This document shows, piece after piece, positions 21,854 through 33,005 of a stretch of DNA of 64,000 nt. Made by a program: the position numbers and the translations under genes. Numbering within the stretch: position 1 is the stretch's first letter; the number at the start of each line of letters is the position of its first letter. Source of the DNA: Pascua guehoae (Eukaryota; Basidiomycota; Tremellomycetes; Trichosporonales; Trichosporonaceae); assembly GCA_001600415.1 (NCBI GenBank), contig BCJX01000004.1:825689-889688 (forward strand), given 5' to 3'. The notes beneath the pieces were generated by a model. That model saw only the letters and a program-made list of their open reading frames with translations, was not told the origin of the DNA and did not search any database.

Positions 21854-21958
21854 AGCCCACTACAGGGATCGAACCTGTGACCTTGTCCTTACATCTGATG
21901 CACTCGAGATAAGCGATGAGATAGGAAAGACATATGATAACCACTACACAAAGCGGGC
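21854..21958 (-). tRNA. tRNA-Arg (CCU) with 32-nt intron, copy 1
   Basis: On the minus strand the acceptor stem GCCCGCT pairs with AGTGGGC (one G-U), discriminator T. Anticodon stem is TGTCT/GGACA, loop TT-CCT-A, and T arm ACAGG-TTCGATC-CCTGT. A 32-nt intron follows base 37. U33 before and A37 after anticodon CCU fit an AGG-decoding arginine tRNA. A T4 terminator follows on the minus strand. The isotype rests on the placement of the intron. Confidence 0.75.
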
Positions 21959-21996
21959 CTGTGATTGGCGCTCACGTGGTTGCACACCCGGCCGTC

Positions 21997-22007
21997 GGTT
22001 CGAATCC
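21997..22007 (+). other. Orphan B-box-like tRNA fragment
   Basis: GGTTCGAATCC between the two tRNA-Arg genes matches a tRNA internal promoter B box, but the surrounding bases form no acceptor or T stem. It may be a tRNA relic. Confidence 0.3.
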
Positions 22008-22085
22008 ACCTCGTTCTTTTGATTCGCCAGCACGGCCAGCACCCAAAAAGAGACGACGAGGTTGAGAGCAGACATAAAAGATATT

Positions 22086-22190
22086 AGCCCACTACAGGGG
22101 TCGAACCTGTGACCTTGTCCTTACATCTGATGCGCTCCAGATAAGCGATGAGATAGGAAAGACATATGATAACCACTACACAAAGCGGGC
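22086..22190 (-). tRNA. tRNA-Arg (CCU) with 32-nt intron, copy 2
   Basis: This copy is nearly identical to the one at 21854-21958, with the few differences in the T loop and the intron. Stems and anticodon loop are intact and a T4 tract follows on the minus strand. The two copies are 232 bp apart, a direct tandem duplication. Confidence 0.75.
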
Positions 22191-22945
22191 AACGGGAGTT
22201 TCCTGCCAAGGTACGCTCATCACCGGCCACGGTCCAACTTGCCCCAATCCGCTCTGCGTATGGGTTTGTGCAGAAAAACAAGGCCATGTCCCCGATGTGG
22301 TGTGGTATTGTGCACAGGGCCTCTCGCAACGACCCATTCAACCCTCTCCATAGCCCTGCCTTGAGAGTAAGTAGGATTCACAGTGGGGTGCCATAAGCAT
22401 GAGCGCCAGGCCCTAGCTTGTTCTGCGCCCTCTCCACCACAATCATTTCCTCGCCTCTGCGAAACTATAGCGGCACCAGAGGTTTATTCCAAAGGCTCGT
22501 GCGTATACCACGAGGCCGGCATGGGGACAATTCCCCCCAGGGCAAGTGAGCTGTGGCCATCTTCCACCGGATTTCGCGTTTCACCACAGCAGAGTATCGT
22601 TCAGCCTCTCGAGATATATGTAGCGCACTTTGGGGAGCTCTGGGCCTTGGCCTATAAGAAGACAAGCACTGATTAGATTAGACTTGCAAACTGGGAAAGC
22701 GGAGAAGCGTGTTTCGAGGTGGCACCGCCACAATCCGCAAATGGCACACACGACGGGATCAGCTTGGCGACTGTTGTCGACCTTCCCTCGTCGCGCCCCT
22801 TTGGTGTCCTTCCTTCCTTTGCGTCATTAATCCTTCCTCGGGTAGTGTCATCTTTCTTCACTTTTTCTCTTCCTTCTCTCTTCCTCCAACTTCACCATCT
22901 CATCCTTCCCCTATCGTCCATTTACTCTCTTCACTGCACACGACG
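22191..22945. other. Intergenic region before the orphan gene
   Basis: No gene seen. A CT-rich promoter-like stretch at about 22850-22940 precedes the ATG at 22946. Confidence 0.5.
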
Positions 22946-23774
22946 ATGAGCACCACTCTCACCAACGACCCTCCCGGGAAGGGGATTACGAGCACCTACC
23001 GGTCGGCATCTGAAGCCAGCCATGTCGACGCCAATATCGTGAGTGATCGGCCATTTGCAGTCATGCCGTACCCGATACTTACCATCGAGGCCATTCATGC
23101 GCCGGATACCAGTACCAGTGCTTCCATCTACCAGACCTCCGCAGGCAGCATAGTAGGTCTTAGCTGCTTCATAGCATGTATGTTGCTCCGTTACTGACAA
23201 GAGACGCAGCCCAATGCTGAGACACAAGACGCTGGAAAGAACGACGTAGAGCCCGCGTTCAACCCTATCACTCAGAACACCAAGAAGAACCGTGACAACC
23301 GCAACGTCTCCGTGGGCATGGGCATCAATGGCAAGGACGGGTTCACCATGGCCTCTACCGAGAACACCCCCGACGGCCTTGTCACCAAGGACACGGGGAA
23401 GGTCAAGGCCCTCACCAAGCGCAAGGCGAAGTCCAACAAGAAGAATGACAACAAGAAGAACGACAACAAGAAGAACGACAAGTCCAAGGACAGGCGCAGG
23501 AAGACGAGGGGAGTCAAAACCAAGGAGAAGACCGTCAGTCCAACGATCACCGCTCGTGCCAGAGGCTAACCATGTGCAGGGCAAGGGACGTCTCCCCATC
23601 CGCATCGGCAAAACCACACGCACGACCAACGACCTCGCTCTGTACCGCAAACTCCACCGTGCTGTGACCATCATGCGGCAGGTGAAGCAGGCCGAAAAGC
23701 TCCTTGCTCAGAGCGTTGTATTCCTTTCTGCGGCCCATCGGATCCTTGACAATATGAAGTGGGTCTGCAAGTAA
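22946..23774 (+). CDS. Orphan basic protein with Lys/Asn/Asp repeats
   Basis: Inferred exons are 22946-23152, 23210-23533 and 23580-23774, giving 241 residues; the second intron uses the weaker donor GTCAGT. No domain is recognised. The middle holds a 15-bp minisatellite encoding NKKND three times, then a highly basic KDRRRKTRGVKTKEK stretch that could be a nuclear localisation signal. The last 60 residues or so look folded and helical (RAVTIMRQVKQAEKLLAQSV). Exon 1 could alternatively be shortened by a GTGAGT donor at about 23039. The gene could be lineage-specific; nuclear location is a guess. Confidence 0.55.
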
Positions 23775-24590
23775 CTCGTCGGTATGTCTTGTTTTCCAGT
23801 GCGGCTATGATTTCATCAGCTGATGCGGAAAGTACAGTACCAACTCTGGACACGGACGACATGGCGCGCGCAAGGCCGCGGGAGCGGGAGCATACCACGA
23901 GAGAGCGGGACGATACGGATCGAGGGGCGACGGGGTGTACGGTGAGAGGGCGGCGGCGCATGTGAGATAGGACGAGGCACGTAGCAGTGTGCATACCATG
24001 ATGAACAGGGTCGGCCCTCTCGAAACACGGTTCGTACAGAGCAGACTTGTTGACACGAGGGCGCAGTATCTCCCCGACTGTAGCTACCATTGCCTTGGAA
24101 GGGTGTACCCCGTACGTTACTCACACCGTGTCCTGGATAGACCACAGAGTTGAACAGGGAAGTGTTGGTTGGCACTCCGGGTGAGTCGATCATAGATGGT
24201 CGCCACAGCTTGTATGGCCCTTTCTTGCTCTGCGGAATGTGTCCGGTGTCCCCGCTCCTCGGAGACCTGTATCATCGGGGCCGTCCTAGACCGTCTACCT
24301 AGACGGTACTCGTGGGTGCTGTCGCGTGCTGCCTCTAACAGCCTGAGAGGAGGGGAGGGGAGAAGGTGATACGGTTGTGGTGGTGCAGGGTGAAGCTGTG
24401 GCAAAGCGTGGGGGACTCGCGTGTGTGGACATCCTTTGCCCGTGTGAGCGCACCGGCGGTACCAGCGGCCACAGCTTCATTGACCGAGTGAATCGCCCTG
24501 TGCGAGAGTTGTTAATGTCTGGTGGTTTGGGTTGGACAAGCAAAAGACACGAAGTGGAGCGTGACCGCGCCGCAGCTAGAGTCAACCCCT

Positions 24591-24612
24591 CTGTCGCCAC
24601 CGGTGGCGACAG
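24591..24612. repeat. Perfect 22-bp palindrome
   Basis: CTGTCGCCACCGGTGGCGAC followed by AG equals its own reverse complement. There is no loop, so it suits a symmetric protein-binding site or chance more than a hairpin. Confidence 0.85.
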
Positions 24613-25139
24613 TGAACCCATCCCAGTTACGGGTGGCAACACGTCAAGACAGTCAACCTCCACAGTCACCATGGTCAGCCAACACGGCCAATCTCAGCCA
24701 ACCATCCACAAATCCACAACCAGCAAACATTCGCCAGGCAAAAGTCATCCCAGCAGTCCCAACCACTGTCACCCACGCCGGGCAGCAAAAGGATAACCCC
24801 TCCATCCTAGGAGGTTGGTGTCCCGACCTTCTGATCCACCCCGACTGTGCGCTCAATCCCAAGAGGTGGCCAAATCCCTCGGGAGAGCAGCGGTGTCGGG
24901 GGAGGATCAGAAGGAGGTCCGACTTGGTGTTACCATCACAAGCGGCCTACCCCCCTTGGGGTATAAACTAGGAATGCGGACAGTTTTATCATGGTCGAAT
25001 TGGCGTATTTAGGAAATATCGAGTCTGGCGATATCGCCGACGAATTGGCACAACGTGGGAGAAACGTGGCCGTGGGGGTCGCGTGCATGCGCAGTGCATG
25101 GCCTGGACGGGCTAGTGGTGGCCCATGACGCAAGAGGGG

Positions 25140-25235
25140 AGGTGGGGTGGGGTGGGAGGGCAGTGTGGTGTGGTGTGGTGTGGGGTGGATGTGGGGTAAG
25201 GGACGGTGGGGTGTGGGGTGGAGGTCTGCCGGATG
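25140..25235. repeat. G/T-rich simple-sequence stretch
   Basis: Runs of GGTGGGGTGGGGTGGGAGGG and repeated GTGTG units are seen. At least four GGG tracts are closely spaced on the plus strand, a G-quadruplex pattern. Confidence 0.6.
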
Positions 25236-25734
25236 CGTCTGGCCATCTCATCTGCCTGCCGACGCACGCGAGGGGAGTGTCCACTTTGGCTTGGAGTGTA
25301 AACAGTCTCCTACCACCTTGCTATGCCTTGTTATCCTCATTCTGTACTCGCGGCCGACAGCTCAAGTCAACCTCGTCATGACCCGTGACCACCCCGAGTT
25401 CGACTCTGATCGCCGCCACAGCGTCAACAACCGCAGCGCGTCGGCCGGGAGAGTAACCCTAGCCGCTTGTCGGCGGTTGGGGTCCAGATGCGATGTCCGC
25501 TCTGAAGCGTTCCTCAATACCAGCGCAGAGGACACGCTTCACCGCATCAACTCTTAATGAGAACAGGTGAGCAGGTTAGACCGTACCATCCATTAGTCTC
25601 TCGGTCAATGCGTCTCCCCCACCTTGGCGTCGTTCGTCGCATGCGCAGCGGCCCCAGTCGCACTCGTATACACTGATGTCGTCGCATGGCATGGGTTTAT
25701 ACTTTGTCCTCGTCGTCGTCCCTCACAAGCGTAC

Positions 25735-27502
25735 CTATTGCTTGAGGTCGGCGGTGAGGATGGTGCGATACCTGACGGTACCGTCCTCGACGGCCTTGAT
25801 GGCCTTGGCGGCGTCCTGGGGGTCAGCCATGGTTCGAGAGTGGTACAGTTTATTGAAGAGGACACGCCACCAGTATTGCCACGCATCTCCCACTCCTTCC
25901 CTTTCTCCCCCCCTCCGCCTCACCCGCCTCCCGAACCACTCACCTTCATAGGGATGACGTTGATCCAGGGCTTGACCTGCTGCTTGGCTGCAATGTCGAG
26001 CATCTCGAGGACCTCCTTGCGGGAGCCAATGTGGCCCGATCCGAGGAAGACGCCCGAGCCCGCCATGGACTGGGAGGTAATGTTGTTGAGGCCCTCCTCT
26101 GGCATGCCGACAAAGACGAACTTGCAGCCGACGTCGAGGGTCGAGAGGAGCTCGGAGATGGGGAGGTTGTTGCCCGACGCCGTGCAGATGATGACGTCAA
26201 ACTTGCGGAACAGGTCCTTTTCAAACCCGGGCGCAGTGGCGACAAAGGCGTCGGCGCCCATCTTGAGCGCGTCCTCCTTCTTCTTGTCCGAGCGCGAGAG
26301 CACAGTCACCTCGGCGCCGAGCGCCTTGCCGAACAGCACGGCATAGTGGCCCAGACCACCGAGGCCGACGACGGCCACCTTGGAGCCCGGACCGACATTG
26401 TTGCGCACAAGCGGCGAAAAGACGGTCAGGCCGCCGCACAGCATGGACGCGGCCTCGACCGACGGGATCGACTCGGGGATGGGGAACACAAACAGCTCCT
26501 GCGCGCGAATGTGCGTAGAGTAGCCGCCCTGGTGGTCGGAGCCGTCGGGCCAGACAGTGTTGTAGCCGTGCACGGGGTGCGGGCAGTAGTTCTCTGCGGG
26601 GTTAGCAGGGAGGCAAGCGGTGGGAGACGGGCTAAGCGGGGGGAGGGGCAGGGGATTGGGGGGGGGGGGGGGGGGGGGGGGGGGAGGTAAGTGGTTTGTG
26701 CCCGAAGGAGAACGGCGATTCTTGGTCATGGATCCTCCAAGAACCTAGGCCCCTCTGCGCCCAAGTTGGAGGGCGGTGGGAGTGGTTTGGGGTGAGAAGA
26801 GTACGAGCTTGGGTTACGGCGCTTGGAATTGCGGATTGCTCGGTGGTAAAGAATCACCCAGTCTCAAAACGGCATCCTCCACTGTCACCTCTGACACTAC
26901 CGCCCAGAACGACCACCGTGCACACCAGTCCACCTATCAGACTCGAAGTGGCTTGCACCCGACGACCCTTAGAGCTGCGATTACAGACGATCATGCCTCC
27001 ACCGAGGTGTTACGTCGTCACCTCGCGTGGCTCTCCAGACCACCTCGCGCCTCAAACCAAGTTGCGGACCACCACACGGCGGTCGTCGCCATCACCACCA
27101 TCATCACACAACCCCACTCATCCACTCCCCGACGAATCTCCGCAACTCACCATTGTCATTCTTGCACCACTTGCACTCGCCACACGAGCCCACCTGGGCG
27201 CCGACACCGACGCGCTGGCCAACCTGGACATTCTTGACGTCCTTGCCGACCTCGACGACGGTGCCAACGACCTCGTGGCCCGTGACGACAAACTTTGTCT
27301 CCCAGGGGCCCCAGCCGCCCGAGATGGTGTGGTGGTCCGAGCCGCACACGCCGCAGCACTCGACGGCGACAGTCACGCGGTCGTCGGCGAGCGGCTCGAG
27401 CTCGTACTCCTTGACCTGGAAGTTGAGGTAGTCCTTGGGGTCCGTGATGGCGTACCCCGTGGCGACGCCCTTGGGGGGTGCGGTGGCGGCGGCGGCGGTC
27501 AT
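25735..27502 (-). CDS. Zinc-dependent alcohol dehydrogenase, Adh6/cinnamyl type
   Basis: The enzyme reduces aldehydes to alcohols, usually with NADPH, in the cytosol. Inferred exons are 27502-27151, 26593-25944 and 25815-25735, giving 360 residues. Catalytic zinc ligands are in GVCGSDHH and TGHEVVG; the four structural-zinc cysteines are in GSCGECKWCKND..ENYC, split by intron 1. The Rossmann motif is GLGGLGHYA followed by SRSDKKKEDALKMGAD, where the Ser-Arg-Ser after the second strand fits NADP(H). The C-terminal DGTVRYRTIL matches the family end. Intron 1 is long (557 nt) and contains 27 consecutive G (26658-26684). Substrate specificity cannot be read from sequence. Confidence 0.92.
26658..26684. 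repeat. Poly-G tract (27 G) in intron 1 of the alcohol dehydrogenase gene
   Basis: Uninterrupted G on the plus strand, poly-C in the transcript. It is among the longest homopolymers in the window. Confidence 0.9.
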
Positions 27503-28826
27503 GGTTGCGTGTGTAAAGGTGGGGGGGTGAGGTGTAGGTGAAAGGTGGAGGGGGAGGAGTTTTTGAAAGCTGGAGCTAGAGTTGATGGAGAGAGATGAAG
27601 AATCAAAAGACGCCAGCAGATATCAAGCGGTGTGCGGTGGGGTGGGGTGGAGCGGCTCGGCCGGCCCGGGACGTCTTTGGACCGCACACTGCTCCGCAAC
27701 CGCGCGACGCGAAAAGTCAACAGGCCATGCAAGGCCACAGGGGCGCACCCGCGTGCTGTCAGCCGCAAACGTTATCCGCAAGTGGAGGAGTTGGGCCTCG
27801 CGTGCAAATGGCGTGCATGGCTTGGCTCGTGTGCCACTGAGGGTGCCAATCTGCCCTCTGCCGTCGTGTGCCGCCGCGGACCGGGCGGACCGGGCGGCCC
27901 GCTGCTATTTTGCCGATTTGCCTCGCACCGGCCTGTGCGCGGCTCTGAGGTCCGCCCAGCAAAGTGTCGATGCGTCACTTTGTCTGTGCACGTGTTCGGA
28001 TCCGCGGTCGCGTGCATGTGCACATGGCCACAATGCGGATCATCACGATCCGACTGTTGTACACAAACATATCCGTCAACATATTCACCAACATGTCCAT
28101 CATCAAGCCGAGTGCTTCAATGGTTCAACTCTTGTTTCGTCGACAGCTTGAGAACATGTCGACTTTACTGACAGCGTGAAGATGGTGGCTCTGACCACAT
28201 GTGGCGTTGCGGGACAGCTTCGTGCCGAAGTCCATTATCGCATTCGCGATGAAGACGTCCCGGTCGTATGCTACAGGTCAAGCTGTACAACCGTACGATG
28301 CCACAAGGCCACGTATAATACGCCTACGGAGCGCCGTAGCGCCGTCGCGTGATGGGTGTCGAACAGCATTGGACGTGTCACTGGTCGGACAGTGGAGAAG
28401 AGGTATGTGTAGGGGGCCATACGTGTGAGAGATCTCATATCACCCCACATCATTCGGATGCCCAGCACTGCTCCGACACACGGACAAGCTTCAACAGTTG
28501 CAGGAAATGCATGTGTATGAGTGCAAGTGCGCTATGCGGTACAAACATCGTCCGTCTCTACTCGACCCCATGATGGCCGCTTTCATCGAGGGGGACAGGA
28601 TGACCCTCTGGCGTATTGGGCTCTGTTCTGTCCGAGTCCTTGTTCCCGGAACAGGAACCTTCTTCTTCTATTCTCTCGCAAGTTCCCTCTGGGCCCAAAT
28701 GGCCATTGGTTTCCTCGGCTGCCGCGTCCAGTGGAGGCGGGAGGTACATTTCCAGATGTCGCCCCACAATGTCCTGCACGGCTCCCTTGTCAAGGGGGCC
28801 GGTCTCCAGCACATCTCGCTGACGTG
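27503..28826. other. Intergenic region, no gene seen
   Basis: It contains the alcohol dehydrogenase promoter, and the 3' flank of the Sld7-like gene lies at its far end. Short open frames on both strands lack motifs. Confidence 0.5.
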
Positions 28827-30441
28827 TTAGCTGAGCGACATATCCGATTCCAAGAAGCTACGCACAAATGCAAAGTAGACCCCTTTGGTGGTCATGCCAA
28901 ACACGTCCTTGAACTGCTCATGTTCGCGTGGGCACCCGCGTGATTCCAAAAGTAGCAGAGTCTGTTTGCGGATCGTCTGTTGTCAGCTAGTGTCTCGGAG
29001 CTGCAGCTCACAGCCTTGTTGTCGAGAATCTGCTGGGGCACGCGGGCACGCCTTGCTCGTGTGCTCGACTCGGCGTCGGGTTCGGCTGGCTGGGCCCGTG
29101 GAGCAACGGACGGCGCTCTTGGAGCGACTGACTGAGCCCTTGGTGCCGACGTGGAACGGCCGCCAAATATGTCTTCCTCGACCTTGATGTCCGGCTCTTC
29201 ACTGTGATGCTCGGGGACGATGCGGCCCGCCTTCCTCCGGCGGCTGTCATCGGCACTGGGCTCGTCTAATCGAGGTCGCTTCTCGCCCCGCCGTCCTGGT
29301 GTACGGCCTGAGAGTGGGGCGGGAGGCAGTGATGCCGCGTGTGTGAGGGGGTTGGCACTGTGGGGACCGGCAGAGAGGGGAGGGGCGTAGATTGAGGACA
29401 CGGATGTGGCACGTGACAGCGAGCGACGGGAGGGAAAGGGTGGTGGTGGTTTGCGCGGCGCCTTGGCGGGGAAGAATAATGGCGCTGAGAGCTGTTAGTG
29501 ACGACGACGTCAGCGACAGCTCACCCCTGGGTAGTGGCTCTCCTGGCCGGATCTTCTTCACGCTGGGCGGTGCCGCTACCCGCCTGCGGCTGACGCAAAG
29601 GCGTAGTGTCGTGTCTGCTTGGCGCTGGCCATAGATGATGACCGACGATGTAGCGGCGTCTGCTGGGTTAGCGCTTCGCAGCGGTGAGCTACCCACCGAC
29701 ACCCTCGTCGCCAAGTCCGATAATGATGGCCGAGGTTGTACGCCCGAGCGGAGTCAGCTTTGGTGCACGGCAGAGCAGGCCAGTAAAGTAGGCCGCGAGG
29801 AGGGGCGAGGTGATGGACCTGGGTGGTGAGCGAACTTCCTCCATTCAGCACCACGCACATCTGGACGCCGCCGTCATCGGCCTCGATCACATCGTCGTCC
29901 GTGAGCGGCACGACAGCGCGGACGGGAAGATGTCTCCGCCCACGCATGGACTCGAGGGAAAGACACAGGTCGGCATCGGGTGCTCGCGGGCTCGCCGTAA
30001 CGGTGTTGGAGGCCAGGTTGGGAGCCGCAAAAGGGTTGGCTTTGGGTGTTGTCCCACCTCCAAAGGACAGAAGGGCGAAGAATGTGATTCCTGTCGTTAG
30101 CTGATTACCAGAGAACGTGGAGAAGACAGCTCACCATCCATCCGCCATCCGTCGGGGCCGACCTCGAGCCCGCCGCGCCACAGCACACGCCATGTCTGCT
30201 TGAGCCGCCGCTCGCCCGGGGTCGTGAGCGGGTTGGCGGTGGGGGGTGGTCCACCCGGCGTGGACTGAGGTTGTGATGGTGGACTTGGAGGAGGACGCGC
30301 CTCGCGTACCGGGCTCCGAAGGGGCAGGAGGCTCGTGCGCGAAAAGGACGCCGGGGCAGCAGTGGACGAGTGTCGCGCAAACGGGTTGTGTTTGGATGGC
30401 GATGCCGAGGTGGAGGGAGAGGCCATGGCAGCGCTAGCCAT
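28827..30441 (-). CDS. Probable Sld7/MTBP-like DNA replication initiation protein
   Basis: Inferred exons are 30441-30135, 30090-29859, 29818-29697, 29659-29525, 29484-29012 and 28976-28827; the sum gives 472 residues with every phase consistent. The N-terminal part (WRVLWRGGLEV, LCLSLESMRGRRHLPV, SITSPLLAAYFTGLL, SAIIIGLGDEGV) looks like a folded beta-rich domain. A Pro/Ser/Arg-rich disordered middle holds a repeated S(A/V)APRA(Q/P) motif. The last 50 residues contain IRKQTLLLLESRGC and KDVFGMTTKGVYFAFVRSF, which resemble the C-terminal domain of Sld7 and metazoan MTBP, partners of Sld3/Treslin in CDK-dependent origin firing. This assignment rests on recalled motif similarity and should be treated as a hypothesis; the gene itself is well supported. 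Confidence 0.55.
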
Positions 30442-31190
30442 GGCCGTCGTGTCGCGTGTGGGTAGAGCAGATGGGCAGGTGACGATGAGTGACGATGGGG
30501 ATGAGAGAAATGGCGACGGGGTTGGGAGGTTGGCGATCGGTCCGCGGAAGGAAGAGGAAGACAGGCGCGTGGTGTGGTGGACGCGTCGTGTTTTGTCGTC
30601 GGTTTTGTCTCTTCGATCCCGTGATTAACCGCCGAGGAGGATGCTAGCTGTCCCGACCGGCAACAATGTCAAGCGTGCGTGGCTGGGATGCATGTACAGA
30701 GTGGTTGTGGAGAGGTGAGGAGTGTGGACAGAAGTAACAAAAGGGCAATAACAAAGCGTCAAGGTGGTGTTGTCAAGTGGTAGTGTCGATTGATTGACTT
30801 TGCAATGTTGGGTGGCGCGTGTTCCATTTTGCTTCCGAGTGGCGCGCGAGCGCGTCTGCGCGTGTTTGAGATCATAACAATTCCAATATTGCTGGTTCCT
30901 CCGAGTACTATGCATGATCAGCTCCTCAATGTATGTGCGTCTTGTCTATGTACATGCACCTACTACCATACAAGTGGCAAGTCCTTCAGACGTCCATGCG
31001 AGCAGGTAAGCAATCAAGCCTTCCCGGCGGCCACATTTCAGGCACCAACAGCCTTTAGGCCACACCTAGCCACTCAGCCCATGGCTTCACGTCCACCTGC
31101 AGTTGGAGAGAACGCAGGCCGCCTCGATGCCAAACATACAGTACATGCAAACTAGAGTCTCCCCATCTATGCCATGTCCAATACCCGTTC
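30442..31190. other. Promoter of the Sld7-like gene and 3' flank of REX4
   Basis: No gene is seen in this stretch between two minus-strand genes. Confidence 0.5.
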
Positions 31191-32704
31191 CTACGCTGCA
31201 GCCTCCTCCCACCAGCTCCCACCTGAGGCCTTCGTCTCGACCGGCCCGCGCCGACGCGGCTGGTCCTCGACCTTCTTGCCAAACCGCTTGATGACGACGC
31301 TGAGACCCGAGCTGATACCCTTGCGCCCGCCGCCTGGGAACTGCTGGGGGTCCTTCTTCTTCCTCTTGGCCGTCTTGTCGCCGTCTTCTTCATGTCCATC
31401 CTCCCCCGCAGGCTCTGCTCCTTCACCGTCGTCATCGCCGTGCTCGCCCACGCTGCCCCTCCGGCGCTTCTTGCCCTTGGCGAGCGACGACATGCCCGTC
31501 TTTTCACGGTACGACTCCATCACGTGTCGCAGCGACGCCTCCCATTCGGGCTTGTACAGGCGGTAGAGCGCCATTGTCGCGCGTGCGTCCGTAACCTGTG
31601 TGTTAGTGCTGACATGTACGGAGGTCAAGCAGCACGAACCGAACTGTGTGCGCCGTCCTGGATCTTGAGGCCGAGTTCGAGCTCGGCGAGCTTCTTCAGA
31701 CCCGGACGCTTCGTCTTGGCGTGCTCACGCAGCGGCTTGCACTTTTGCGTGTCGCGGAGGAGCGGGTTGGGGTGCGACAGGTACAGGGACTGAGAACGAG
31801 TCAGCTGGGTACCACGGAAACATAGCTCGACTCACCTTCAAATCGTTCTCCACAGCGTGACCGATCAGAATCCTTCCCTCGATGAGCTTTGCGACCTGCT
31901 TCTGCACATCTTCAAACGACGGCGCACCGCGCATATCCTCCTCGCGCACGCCCGACACCCATGTTCGCCAGTCGGTCACTTTCTCGCGCGGCTGCACAAA
32001 CGTGTCGAGCAGCACGTGGCCGTGGTAGTTGACGAGCGAGATGCGCGCGAGGACGTTTTCCGAGCCCATGTATCCACACCCGACCATCTCGCAATCGATC
32101 GCAACACTGCACGTTAGTATGGCCTCCGGAGATGGAGTCGGGGTTGTGTACGGACTAGTTTCCTGGGCTGCGTCATTGTCAGTGTGTGTTCAAGCAGGTA
32201 TGATGGTGGACGCGGGGGTGACTCACGCCTTCTTGGCCTCATTCAACACTGAGTTGCCTGCAACCATGGTGCGTAGCTCGTGCATGATCGGCTTATCCGA
32301 CGGGGCGGCGAGGAGTTTAACACCTGGGTCGGTCGCCTGCCCGTGTGCGGCAGCGCGCGATGGCCCTGCGCCATTGCTGGGTGTCAGCGCTGCGGCAGTG
32401 AGAGTCACCTAGCGCCTCACCTCTCTGTCTTCTCGGCCAGCTCAGCGTGGGGTTTCGTCAAGTACGAAGCGACACCAGTGAATCCGCCGTGCTTGCGCTT
32501 CTTTGGCGCGCCAGGCTTGCGGTCCTTGGCCTTGGGCTCAGCCGGGAGTTTCTGCTTGTCAGTGCTGTTCAGGCACAAGAGACAGCAAAGGCATGGTACT
32601 CACCTTCTTGAGCTGCTCCCAATTGCTGCTCGGACCTTGTGCTGCCTGTGCATGTCAGATGTGTACCTTGACGCAAAGATGACAGTTCGACCTACCTTTC
32701 CCAT
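31191..32704 (-). CDS. REX4: RNA exonuclease 4, DEDDh family
   Basis: Rex4 is a 3'-5' exonuclease acting in pre-rRNA processing in the nucleus/nucleolus. Inferred exons are 32704-32696, 32645-32604, 32551-32421, 32376-32227, 32106-31836, 31789-31640 and 31595-31191, giving 385 residues. The first exon encodes only three residues. The catalytic acids are visible: VAIDCEMVG (Asp, Glu), [10 protein letters not shown] (Asp) and HSSVTDARAT (His, Asp), with WRTWVSGV between. A Lys-rich N-terminal region ([20 protein letters not shown]) and a basic, acidic-patched C-terminal tail would suit nucleolar localisation. It shares a 301-bp divergent promoter with the dipeptidase gene. Confidence 0.92.
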
Positions 32705-33005
32705 GGTCGATGCTCTGTGTGTGATATGGGCGTTGTTGGATGAGCACTGTTGAAAACAAACGCCTTGCAGCGTGGGTGGCCAAGGGCAACAGGCGGGTGG
32801 CACACGCCCAAAATCAATCTTCTGGACGGAGATTGCAAGCAAGTCCGCTCCGCTGTAACCGCTGACGTACCGGTGATTGCCGATGGGCTGGCATACGACA
32901 TCGACGGACGCCATTTGTTCAAATGCATGACCTCTTCTCTACCCATCTCGGGCTGCACGCGACCACTAGCATCTTGTTCATTATCGCACGAGAGACACAT
33001 CCACA
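32705..33005. promoter_or_regulatory. Divergent promoter, REX4 / dipeptidase
   Basis: The two start codons are 301 bp apart on opposite strands. No TATA box is obvious. Confidence 0.55.

Larger units (their letters stand above)
23775..25734. other. Intergenic region with palindrome and G-rich tracts
   Basis: No convincing gene is found on either strand. It contains a perfect 22-bp palindrome at 24591-24612 and a strongly G-rich TGTGGTGTGG / GGGGTGGGG stretch at about 25140-25235 that could form G-quadruplexes. Confidence 0.5.

Noticed and set aside
32109..32226. A 12-nt micro-exon inside the fourth intron of REX4
   Set aside because: Including it brings an in-frame stop, while direct joining gives [10 protein letters not shown] as in the family.
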